Shown here piece after piece: positions 53,347 to 61,430 of a DNA stretch of 64,000 bases (its first letter is position 1; each line of letters starts with the position of its first letter). A program made the translations under genes and the position numbers. A model generated the notes under the pieces. That model did no database searches and had not been told where the DNA came from. It saw only the letters and a list, made by a program, of their open reading frames with translations. Origin of the DNA: Bdellovibrionia bacterium (GTDB taxonomy: Bacteria > Bdellovibrionota > Bdellovibrionia > Bdellovibrionales > JAUICD01); assembly GCA_030427965.1 (NCBI GenBank), contig JAUICD010000003.1, positions 1 to 64,000 of the forward strand. The letters are read 5' to 3'.

Positions 53347-56141
53347 AACACATACGCCTTCGTGGCGTAGAACAAAATAACTTAAAGAATGTGGATGTCG
53401 ACTTTCCCCTTGGATCCTTCACTGTCGTATGTGGACCAAGTGGCTCAGGCAAAAGCAGTCTTGCATTTGAAACGCTCTACGCTGAGGGGCAAAGGCGTTA
53501 TATTGAAAGCCTTTCAAGCTATGCGCGACAATTTCTAAACAAAGCTCCACAGCCCACAGTTGAAAAAATTGAAAATGTCCCACCTGCAATTGCTATTGAA
53601 CAAAAAAACTTTGTCAAAACAAGTCGCTCAACTGTTGGAACAGTCACCGAAATTGTGGATTACCTAAGACTTTTATACGCAAAAATTGGCGTTCCCCTTT
53701 GCCCCAACCACAATATCCCCCTTCAATCAGACACTGTGACATCTGCAGCCGATCAAGTTGTAGAGAAATTTTCCAAATCTCGTGGATATATTTTATTTAC
53801 TATCACAAAAACATCTCGCACCCTCAAAGGCAAAAAACTTTTAGAAGCACTTCTTAAAAATGGATTTTCTAGAATTCTAAAAGACAGTTCAATTGTAGAG
53901 CTCAACCCTAAATCTCGCTTACCCACTAACGATTTTGATATCGTCGTGGATCGCATGGGATTTAAACCAGATGAAAGAAGTCGTGTTGTAGATTCACTTT
54001 CTCAAGCCTATTCCGCAAGCACGTATTTCAACTCACACCTAGAGGGCGGAGAAGCCACAGTGCTCACAACTGACGACGTTAAACTGAAGTTTACAGAAGC
54101 TCAAGAATGCAATCTTTGTGGGTTTTCTGTCCCTCGCATTTCACCCCAAACATTCAACTTCAGTAGCCCCGTTGGAGCATGTGAGGCCTGTAAAGGCTTT
54201 GGCAATATATTGAACCTTGATGAAAACAAGGTTGTACCAAATCCGTATAAAACAATTGCCGAAGGCGCAATTCAGCCGTTTGCAATGCCAAGTGCAAGCT
54301 ACGACAAACGAGAACTTCATAAGTTTTGTAAGAAACAAAAAATTGATATTCATAAACCGTGGCTCAACCTTACAAAAAAACAACGTGAGCTTATTTGGGT
54401 TGGGGATAAAGACTTCTACGGAGTTGAAGGGCTTTTTGAATATCTTGAAGGCAAGAAATACAAAATGCATGTTCGTGTTTTTATTTCAAGATTCAAAAGT
54501 GCTGTTTTATGCCCAAGCTGTAATGGAAGCAGACTTCGAGAGGAGGCTCATTGCGTAAAAATCAAAGACAAATCTATCACAGAGGCCTCTTCTCTTACCG
54601 TCCAAGATCTTCAAATTTTCTTTGATAAACTGAAACTCAAAAAGCATGAGGCCGAAGTTGCATCTGAAATTTTAAAACAAATACGTTCACGCATTTTATT
54701 TTTAAATGAAGTTGGCGTGGGATACCTCACACTGGATCGCGAAACCAGAACGCTTTCAGGTGGTGAATATCAAAGAATCAACTTAGCCAATCAACTTGGC
54801 ATGGGTTTGTCACAAACACTATATGTTTTAGATGAACCAACGGTGGGCCTTCACCCAAGAGACAATGATAGGCTTATAAAAATACTAAAAGATCTAAAGG
54901 AACTTGGAAACACCCTTGTTGTTGTTGAACACGACAAGGATGTCATTAGAAATAGCGACTACATTATTGAACTTGGCCCAGGCTCTGGACACCTAGGTGG
55001 TGAAATTGTTTATGCAGGCGACACGAAATCTTTTCTTAAAAATAAATCCACAATGACAGCTGAGTATGTTGCTTATGATGAGACATGGATTCCACCCAAA
55101 ACACCTCGCCCTGTGAATATTGAGGATTTTAAATATAAAATTCAACTAAAGGGATGCTCAGGACACAATCTAAAAAAAATAAGTGTGAACTTTCCACTCA
55201 ATCGCCTCGTCGCCATCACGGGTGTCAGTGGCTCAGGAAAATCCTCGCTTGTGAGCCAAACACTTTACCCTGCAATCATGGAAACTCTTGATGGCACCAG
55301 AAAAAACCCACTCCCATTTGACTCCATCACTGGTGTGGAACACATCAAAGACGTGCTGTTTATTGACCAAAAACCCATCGGAAGATCTTCAAGAAGTAGC
55401 CCTGTGACATATTTAAAAGTGTACGATGAAATTCGCGCACTTATGGCTTCAACAAATGAAGCGAAAAACCGAGGGTACGGACCTGGGCATTTTTCACTCA
55501 ACGTAGAGGGCGGAAGGTGTCCTGACTGCAAAGGTGATGGATTTACGATTATCGATATGGCTTTTATGGATGATGTAAAACTCACATGTGAAACATGTGA
55601 TGGACGCCGCTTTAAACGAGAAACATTAGAAATTAAGTATCGATCAAAAAATATCAATCAAATCCTCAGCATGACCGTTGCTGAAGCAATGGATTTCTTT
55701 GTCTCCTTTCCCTCTATAAGACGACCCCTTCTTTTGCTACAAGAAGTTGGACTTGATTACATCCGTCTTGGCCAGAGCGCCCAAACCCTAAGTGGTGGAG
55801 AATCCCAAAGACTCAAGGTTGCAAAAGAGTTTATGCAGGCCAAACAAAAAGCCGCCGTGTATATCTTGGATGAACCCACAACTGGGCTTCACCCACGCGA
55901 AGTCCAACTTTTGATCGATGTCTTACATCGTCTTATTGATAATGGAGGAACTGTCATTGTTATTGAACACAACCTTGACGTTATTATGGCTGCAGACTAT
56001 GTCATTGAATTAGGTCCAGATGGTGGAAAACTCGGCGGAAAAGTGATGTTTGAGGGTTCAATTGAATCATTGAGCCAAAGCAAAAAATCCGCAACTGCGC
56101 CTTACATAAAACCTTTTTTTGATGGAAGCCCACACTTATGA
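53343..56141 (+). CDS. uvrA: Excinuclease ABC subunit A
   Basis: 932 residues, the usual length. ATPase that recognises bulky DNA lesions and loads UvrB in nucleotide-excision repair. Two ABC modules: Walker A GPSGSGKSSLAFETLYAEGQ and GVSGSGKSSLVSQTLYPA; signature motifs LSGGEYQRINLANQLG and LSGGESQRLKVAKEF; Walker B LDEPTVGLHPRD and LDEPTTGLHPRE. Zinc modules are visible (CPDCKGDGF, CETCDGRRF; CPSCNGSRL). The start is GTG and overlaps mrcA; msbA overlaps the stop. The UvrA2 paralogue cannot be fully excluded, but all canonical regions are present. Confidence 0.96.
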   Translation: MKHIRLRGVEQNNLKNVDVDFPLGSFTVVCGPSGSGKSSLAFETLYAEGQRRYIESLSSYARQFLNKAPQPTVEKIENVPPAIAIEQKNFVKTSRSTVGTVTEIVDYLRLLYAKIGVPLCPNHNIPLQSDTVTSAADQVVEKFSKSRGYILFTITKTSRTLKGKKLLEALLKNGFSRILKDSSIVELNPKSRLPTNDFDIVVDRMGFKPDERSRVVDSLSQAYSASTYFNSHLEGGEATVLTTDDVKLKFTEAQECNLCGFSVPRISPQTFNFSSPVGACEACKGFGNILNLDENKVVPNPYKTIAEGAIQPFAMPSASYDKRELHKFCKKQKIDIHKPWLNLTKKQRELIWVGDKDFYGVEGLFEYLEGKKYKMHVRVFISRFKSAVLCPSCNGSRLREEAHCVKIKDKSITEASSLTVQDLQIFFDKLKLKKHEAEVASEILKQIRSRILFLNEVGVGYLTLDRETRTLSGGEYQRINLANQLGMGLSQTLYVLDEPTVGLHPRDNDRLIKILKDLKELGNTLVVVEHDKDVIRNSDYIIELGPGSGHLGGEIVYAGDTKSFLKNKSTMTAEYVAYDETWIPPKTPRPVNIEDFKYKIQLKGCSGHNLKKISVNFPLNRLVAITGVSGSGKSSLVSQTLYPAIMETLDGTRKNPLPFDSITGVEHIKDVLFIDQKPIGRSSRSSPVTYLKVYDEIRALMASTNEAKNRGYGPGHFSLNVEGGRCPDCKGDGFTIIDMAFMDDVKLTCETCDGRRFKRETLEIKYRSKNINQILSMTVAEAMDFFVSFPSIRRPLLLLQEVGLDYIRLGQSAQTLSGGESQRLKVAKEFMQAKQKAAVYILDEPTTGLHPREVQLLIDVLHRLIDNGGTVIVIEHNLDVIMAADYVIELGPDGGKLGGKVMFEGSIESLSQSKKSATAPYIKPFFDGSPHL

Positions 56142-57859
56142 AGATCTTAAAGCGCCTCATACCTTATGCAGCTCCCTACAAGTGGCGCTTTGTTACTGTG
56201 ATCTTTTTTGGACTTTTAATGAGTGGAGCCTATTTTGCAATGCCCTGGATGGTCAAAGAACTCTTTGATGGAGCAATAAACAACAAAGACAAAGGGCGTT
56301 TAATCATTGTCCCAGTTATGCTTGTTGGTATCTACACTGTCCATGCAATAGCTCGATATTGCCACCTGTTTATTCTTAAAATGTCTGCCGAACGCATCTG
56401 CACACAACTTCAGAAAAACCTCCAAGAAAAGTATATGTACCTAAATTTAAGTTACTACAACAGCACCGACAGTGGCGGAATGATAAGCAAAGTCATTAGC
56501 GACGTCGGAGTTATTCTGCATGGATTTAAAATTATGGCCGATCTAATACGAGAACCCATAACCATCGTAGGAATGCTTTGTTGGCTTGTGTACCTCAACT
56601 GGAAGCTCACCTTAATAATTCTTGCGCTTGGCCCGATTACTGTTTTTATTTTAAACCGTATCGCTCGAAGTGTAAAAAAATACGCTCATTCACAACAAGA
56701 GAGCATGGAAAAACTGACATCAAATCTCAAAGAAACTGTCGATGGTGTTCGAATTATCCAATCTTTCAATTTACAAGAAGAAATGAAACGACGTCTTAGA
56801 GTTGTCGTTGATCAGTATCTAAATATGCGAAGAATGGTTATTTCAAGACAAGAAGGCGCAGGCCCCATTTCTGAAATACTGGGAGCTTCGGCTTTTGGTG
56901 CAATTTTATATTATATTGGGCTTGATATTATCGATGGCAGCTCAACAATAGGATCATTTATGGCATATTTTGCCGCACTCGCTGTGATCCAAAATCCAAT
57001 TAAAAAACTCCAAGATGGCTTTGTTCGCATACAACAGCCTATTGCTTCGTTAGAAAGACTTTTTGAAATCTTAGATAGCGGGGACGTGGTCAAAGAATCT
57101 CCAAACGCCGTACCTTTTCCAAAAAATTGGAGCTCTATCACATACAAAGGCGTAAATTTTAAATATGGGGACGAGCCGATACTCCGAGACGTCAACATTG
57201 AAGTCAAACGTGGTGAGATCATTGCCCTTGTTGGGGAAAGCGGAAGTGGAAAATCCACTTTTGTGAATCTGCTTGAACGCTTCTTTGACCCAGAACATGG
57301 TGAAATTTTAATTGATAACATCAATATTCAAAATATCTCACTTAAAGACTTAAGAAAAAATGTCGCCCTTGTTTCACAAGATGTTTTTCTTTTTAATGAC
57401 TCTATCTCACGAAATATTCAATCTGGAGACTTTCAAAAATCTGAAGACAAACGTTTGATTTCAGAATCTGCTAAAATGGCCAATGCAGATGTTTTTATCA
57501 ATAAAACCCCTGGCAAATTTGAGACCATGGCTGGAGATCGAGGAGGAAGACTTTCTGGAGGAGAGAAACAACGTGTGAGTATTGCTCGCGCTATTTATAA
57601 AGATGCGCCAATTCTTATACTCGATGAAGCCACAAGTGCACTCGACTCGGTAAGTGAGCAGGAAGTTCAAAAAGGCCTAGACCAATTGATGCAAGGGCGG
57701 ACCGCCTTTGTCATAGCCCATAGGCTTTCTACTATTTCAAAAGCAGATCGAATTGTGGTTATGAAAAAGGGTGAGATTGTAGAGATCGGCTCTCACTCAG
57801 AGCTTATGGAAAAGAAAGGTCAGTACTTTCAATTTCAACAGTTACAGACTCTAGCTTGA
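56138..57859 (+). CDS. msbA: MsbA-like ABC transporter (fused membrane and ATPase domains)
   Basis: 573-residue half-transporter. Residues 1-300 form six membrane helices (for example WRFVTVIFFGLLMSGAYFAM, LILALGPITVFILNRIAR); residues 330-570 are the ATPase with Walker A GESGSGKST (about 366), signature LSGGEKQRVSIARAIY, Walker B LILDEATSALD and the switch His in AHRLSTISKAD. This matches MsbA, which flips lipid A-core across the inner membrane; other lipid or drug exporters share the fold. Its ATG overlaps the uvrA stop by 4 bases. Confidence 0.87.
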   Translation: MKILKRLIPYAAPYKWRFVTVIFFGLLMSGAYFAMPWMVKELFDGAINNKDKGRLIIVPVMLVGIYTVHAIARYCHLFILKMSAERICTQLQKNLQEKYMYLNLSYYNSTDSGGMISKVISDVGVILHGFKIMADLIREPITIVGMLCWLVYLNWKLTLIILALGPITVFILNRIARSVKKYAHSQQESMEKLTSNLKETVDGVRIIQSFNLQEEMKRRLRVVVDQYLNMRRMVISRQEGAGPISEILGASAFGAILYYIGLDIIDGSSTIGSFMAYFAALAVIQNPIKKLQDGFVRIQQPIASLERLFEILDSGDVVKESPNAVPFPKNWSSITYKGVNFKYGDEPILRDVNIEVKRGEIIALVGESGSGKSTFVNLLERFFDPEHGEILIDNINIQNISLKDLRKNVALVSQDVFLFNDSISRNIQSGDFQKSEDKRLISESAKMANADVFINKTPGKFETMAGDRGGRLSGGEKQRVSIARAIYKDAPILILDEATSALDSVSEQEVQKGLDQLMQGRTAFVIAHRLSTISKADRIVVMKKGEIVEIGSHSELMEKKGQYFQFQQLQTLA

Positions 57860-57975
57860 TTTAAGCGATTTACATACTCTAAATCAAGAAATCGTTCAAA
57901 GTAGACAAGTCCCATGGAGATTGATATTGTTTTCAATAAATAAAGGAACATCTTTTTTATTTGCTAGGTAGTGTT

Positions 57976-58335
57976 GTGTCTATTACAACAGAAGAACTTG
58001 AGAAAGCCGTTCAGAAACTCGAAGATGCTTTAATGCAAGAGAAAAATGAATACCTTCGTGATTCAGTTATTCAAAGATTTGAATTTTGCATAGAGTTGTC
58101 TTGGAAGACAGCTAAAAAAATAATGGGCTCATCTTCATCTGCTCCCAAAATTATTGTACGAGAAATGGCTCAAAATGGTTTCATTCGAGATGCCGAATTA
58201 TGGTTGAAGTCTATTGATATGAAAAATCTTTCTTCCCACACATACAAAGAAGACCTTGCTGAAACAGTTTATGAATTTGCAAAAAACTTCTTAACCGAAC
58301 TCAAACAACTCTCTGGCAATCTTAAATCAAAATGA
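57976..58335 (+). CDS. HI0074-family nucleotidyltransferase substrate-binding protein (HEPN-like)
   Basis: About 119 residues from GTG 57976 (AGG 7 bases upstream; a TTG at 57961 is also in frame). Pattern of the HI0074 helical family: LEKAVQKLEDALMQ, DSVIQRFEFCIELSWKTAKK, REMAQNGFIRDAELW. In the Haemophilus pair HI0074/HI0073, this protein binds nucleotide beside a minimal nucleotidyltransferase. The HEPN RNase motif (R-x4-6-H) is absent. The 4-base overlap with the next gene makes the two a unit, like HEPN/MNT toxin-antitoxin-type pairs. Function not proven. Confidence 0.8.
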   Translation: MSITTEELEKAVQKLEDALMQEKNEYLRDSVIQRFEFCIELSWKTAKKIMGSSSSAPKIIVREMAQNGFIRDAELWLKSIDMKNLSSHTYKEDLAETVYEFAKNFLTELKQLSGNLKSK

Positions 58336-58628
58336 AGTTTGGCTTAACTCCTCATGAATACAACTATATTATAAATTCTGTAGTTGAGCCGCTAAAAAAA
58401 GAAGGGGCTGTTGTCTGGTGCTATGGTTCTCGAGCTAGAGGAGACCACAAAGAGTTTTCAGATTTAGATCTTATGATTGAGTCTTCCCAAAAAAATGATG
58501 CTCTTATTGGGCTTATCATTGAAGAACTTGAGAACAGCAACTTTCCATATAAAGTTGATCTTGTTCACTTCTCTGATTTTGCAGATTCCTACAAAAAATC
58601 TTATCTCAATGACCACGTTATCTTTTAA
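58332..58628 (+). CDS. Minimal nucleotidyltransferase (MNT, HI0073-like)
   Basis: 98 residues. The MNT motif is complete: GSRARGDHKEFSDLDL matches G-S-x10-D-x-D, and a third carboxylate lies at KVDLVHFSD. Such proteins transfer nucleotides, and in MntA-type antitoxins they AMPylate or otherwise modify the HEPN partner. It overlaps the HI0074-like gene by 4 bases. The gene ends 10 bases before the convergent secreted-protein gene. Confidence 0.85.
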   Translation: MKFGLTPHEYNYIINSVVEPLKKEGAVVWCYGSRARGDHKEFSDLDLMIESSQKNDALIGLIIEELENSNFPYKVDLVHFSDFADSYKKSYLNDHVIF

Positions 58629-58638
58629 CTTGGTATGA

Positions 58639-59448
58639 TCAAAGGGTTTGTGTTTGGACCATCTTATTGATCAAAAGACTTAGAACTTTCCATTGTGCTT
58701 CAAAATGTCCATGCTGAGCCTCTATGTTGTAGTAGTCTATTTCATTGTGGGTTGCCATAAATGAAAACGAACCATCATCATAATCTGGATGATTGATTTC
58801 ATACATGAGATTGACTTGATTTTCTTTTGCCCAATCTAAAATTCCAGGGAAAGCCTCTTCAATTGTTAGGGCATAACCGTTTACAAGAAGTAGATCATCT
58901 CCATCTCCAGAGTTATAGTGACTTGATAATCCCATTTGCCTTTGACGCTCTCTCAAAGCTTCTCGACTTTGCTCAGGTGGAATTGCATAAATCACTCCAT
59001 GATCATGAATATCTGTGTCCATGTTATTGTGAAGGCCATAAATGACCTTCCCCTCTCCTAAAGTTTCAACAAGCAAGTCAAAAAACTCAGGACTACTACG
59101 AAAAACACGATTTGGATCCAAACCATTACAACGCCGAGCTTCATTGCAGTTCAATGTCACAAGGGTTCCACCAAACTCTTTCACCGCCAAAACTCCAACA
59201 TCAAATGCTTCATTTTCATTGTCGTGTAAAATCATATAAGAAAAATCGCTTACAATTTGAGTGTTTTCAATAATTTGTAATTTCCAGGTTAAATTTAAAT
59301 TGGGATCCAGCCATTCACGATATGAAATAGAAATGCTGGGCTCTTCAAAAACCCAAATGTTTCGCAAGAAATCAGGGTCCATTTCTGCGGCATGTGTTTT
59401 AGAAAAGAGAACTAGAGTTATACAAAAAACCCAAATTATTTTTTTTAT
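58639..59448 (-). CDS. Secreted protein of unknown function, apparent AUA start
   Basis: The first canonical start (ATG 59382) would leave the protein without export signal. In the same frame upstream, with no stop, codons 59448-59383 read like a signal peptide: (M)KKIIWVFCITLVLFSKTHA, then AEMDPDF. The only plausible first codon is ATA at 59446-59448, with AAGGGGGG four bases upstream and an in-frame stop further up. The mature part (about 245 residues) has VIYGLHNNMDTDIHDHGVIY, YEINHPDYDDGSFSF and IEAQHGHFEAQWK stretches rich in His, Asp and Asn, suggestive of a metal-binding hydrolase, but I do not recognise it. Confidence 0.65.
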   Translation of the reverse strand: MKKIIWVFCITLVLFSKTHAAEMDPDFLRNIWVFEEPSISISYREWLDPNLNLTWKLQIIENTQIVSDFSYMILHDNENEAFDVGVLAVKEFGGTLVTLNCNEARRCNGLDPNRVFRSSPEFFDLLVETLGEGKVIYGLHNNMDTDIHDHGVIYAIPPEQSREALRERQRQMGLSSHYNSGDGDDLLLVNGYALTIEEAFPGILDWAKENQVNLMYEINHPDYDDGSFSFMATHNEIDYYNIEAQHGHFEAQWKVLSLLINKMVQTQTL

Positions 59449-59602
59449 AACACCCCCCTTTCTTTTTTATTTTGACTCCACTAACTCCACCATGGTCGTA
59501 CCAGCATGGCAATCTTTTAGTCACACAAGCTCCCCACAAAGGCAGTTTGACACTTTTTAATAATTTTTATCTCTAAGACAATCGTCGGGATCTTTTCAAA
59601 AC

Positions 59603-59625
59603 CGTTTCACCGTGAGACGTTTTTT
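59603..59625 (+). terminator. Terminator-like hairpin in the gap before the sigma-54 activator gene
   Basis: Stem CGTTTCA/TGAGACG (one G-T pair) with a 3-base loop, followed by six T. It sits about 100 bases upstream of the activator start, so it may be an attenuator or end a short transcript. A second small repeat, GTCAC TCTTT GTGAC, lies at about 59690-59704. Nothing coding is seen in 59449-59723. Confidence 0.35.
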
Positions 59626-59723
59626 CAAAATTAACTAGATTTTAGACACTTCAACATTAAGTTGACCAAAAATTTGACGATAAGAGGATTGTCACTCTTT
59701 GTGACTTATAAGGGAGATAGTCC

Positions 59724-61277
59724 ATGATCAATTGGGATGAATTTGAACACATACATGTGATTAGAAAACTCAAAGAGATTCTATCCTCTTGGTGGAGAAT
59801 TGATGTCATCTTTACAGATGACAGAGGTGCTGTTAAAGCATTTGATACTGAAAAATCAAGAATGCTAAACCCTGCCGTTGAAGGACTTGTTAAAAAGGAC
59901 ACTGCCCGCGACAACCTGTCTGAACTTGTGGCGAAAACACTAGATGATTTGAGGCAAACTGGAAATCGATTTGCTATTCGAAGTTGGGATATGGCTGGGT
60001 TTGATGTCGCTATTTTTCCTATCATAATAGAAAATGATCTTGTTGGAACTGTTGTTGCTCTTGGATTTTTAAAAGATGACTCCAATCAAGGCCGACTCTC
60101 TGAAGTTCGTGAACGCCTAGCCGCATTTGGAGTTGCTGGTGATCAAATTGAGAAGGGTCTTGCTGGAATTCATATGTTCAACGACGCAGAACGTGAGCAC
60201 TTCACAGACCTGTCTGAACTTGTGGCACAAGAAGTCGTCACCCTTCATATGGAAATTTCAAGTCGTGAAGATAGAATACATGAACTCAATAAAGAACTTG
60301 GCAGTCGTTATAAATACGACAATATGATTGGTAAATCAAAACCCATGCAAAGTCTTTATTCACTTTTAGATAAAATCAAAACAGCAGAAAGTACCTGTTT
60401 GATTCAGGGTGAGAACGGAACTGGTAAGGAATTGATTGCAAAAGCCATTCACTACAACTCACCAAGAAAAGATAAGCATTTTGTCATTCAAAACTGTTCA
60501 GCTTTTAACGATAACTTACTTGAATCCGAACTTTTTGGACATGTCAAAGGTGCTTTTACAGGGGCAATCAAAGACAAAAAAGGCCTTTTTGAAGCAGCTG
60601 ATAAAGGAACTTTTTTCTTAGATGAAATTGGAGACACATCTCCAACAATGCAAGTGAAGCTTCTTCGCGTACTGCAAGAGGGAACCTTCATGCCTGTTGG
60701 TGGCACAGAACCAAGACGCGCTGATGTTCGAATTTTAGCAGCAACAAACAGAGATTTAAAAGACATGGTGGAAAAAGGCACTTTCCGGGAGGACTTGTAT
60801 TACCGACTCAATGTTATTGCGATTCGTGTTCCACCTCTTAGAGAAAGAAAAGAAGATATTCCACTTTTGATTGAATACTTCTTAGATAAGTCAGACTCTT
60901 CTGGCAAAGCAAAGAAGATGATCACCAAACGTGCGTTAGAGAAACTTTACGATTACGCTTGGCCAGGGAACATTCGAGAACTTCAAAACGAAATCGAACG
61001 ACTCGTTGTGCTTGCTGGAGATGAACAAAAGGTCACAGCGGACATGCTTTCTAGCCGAATTCTCGATGCCACTGAGAAGGGGAAGGTTCAGGGGGCTCGT
61101 TTACACGGGAAACTCAAAGATGCTCTTGAGGAACTTGAAAGAGAGATGATCAAAGAGGGTTTAAGACGTTGTGGATGGAATAAATCAAAATTAGCAAAGG
61201 AATTAGGAATTAGTCGTGCTGGACTTATCATGAAAGTTGAGAAATACGGACTTGATAAGAGAAAAATGGCACGCTAA
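59724..61277 (+). CDS. Sigma-54-dependent transcriptional activator (NtrC family)
   Basis: 517 residues. The N-terminal sensory part (1-180) begins INWDEFEHIHVIRKLKEILS and resembles a PocR- or GAF-like ligand-binding domain rather than a phospho-receiver. The central AAA+ domain carries Walker A GENGTGKE (about 229), ELFGHVKGAFTGA (sigma-54 contact loop), Walker B GTFFLDEIGD and YRLNVIAIRVPPLRERKEDI. A Fis-type HTH closes the protein (RRCGWNKSKLAKELGISRAG). It activates RpoN promoters in response to an unknown signal. AAGGGAGA precedes the ATG. No sigma-54 promoter was recognised by eye nearby. Confidence 0.93.
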   Translation: MINWDEFEHIHVIRKLKEILSSWWRIDVIFTDDRGAVKAFDTEKSRMLNPAVEGLVKKDTARDNLSELVAKTLDDLRQTGNRFAIRSWDMAGFDVAIFPIIIENDLVGTVVALGFLKDDSNQGRLSEVRERLAAFGVAGDQIEKGLAGIHMFNDAEREHFTDLSELVAQEVVTLHMEISSREDRIHELNKELGSRYKYDNMIGKSKPMQSLYSLLDKIKTAESTCLIQGENGTGKELIAKAIHYNSPRKDKHFVIQNCSAFNDNLLESELFGHVKGAFTGAIKDKKGLFEAADKGTFFLDEIGDTSPTMQVKLLRVLQEGTFMPVGGTEPRRADVRILAATNRDLKDMVEKGTFREDLYYRLNVIAIRVPPLRERKEDIPLLIEYFLDKSDSSGKAKKMITKRALEKLYDYAWPGNIRELQNEIERLVVLAGDEQKVTADMLSSRILDATEKGKVQGARLHGKLKDALEELEREMIKEGLRRCGWNKSKLAKELGISRAGLIMKVEKYGLDKRKMAR

Positions 61278-61327
61278 TCGGGCGGGTTTATCTCTATTTT
61301 ATACTGCTTAGAGATAAGCTTTTATCC

Positions 61328-61360
61328 ACGGACTCGAAGTTTTCTTCGGGTCCGTTTTTT
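61328..61360 (+). terminator. Rho-independent terminator of the sigma-54 activator gene
   Basis: 12-bp stem ACGGACTCGAAG/CTTCGGGTCCGT (one G-T pair) with a TTTT loop and a T-run, 50 bases after the stop. Confidence 0.9.
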
Positions 61361-61430
61361 ATTTCACAAACTTGTTTGACTAGATGGTCTTTGAATTCCT
61401 TATGAAAATGAGAGAGAAACCTCAACGAAT

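Noticed and set aside
53343..56141. UvrA2-type drug-resistance paralogue
   Set aside because: All canonical domains, including both zinc modules and normal length, are present, so UvrA is the simpler call.
59547..59600. Promoter for a small RNA before the terminator-like hairpin
   Set aside because: A TTGACA is present, but no acceptable -10 occurs at 16-18 bases, and the transcript would be only about 40 nt.
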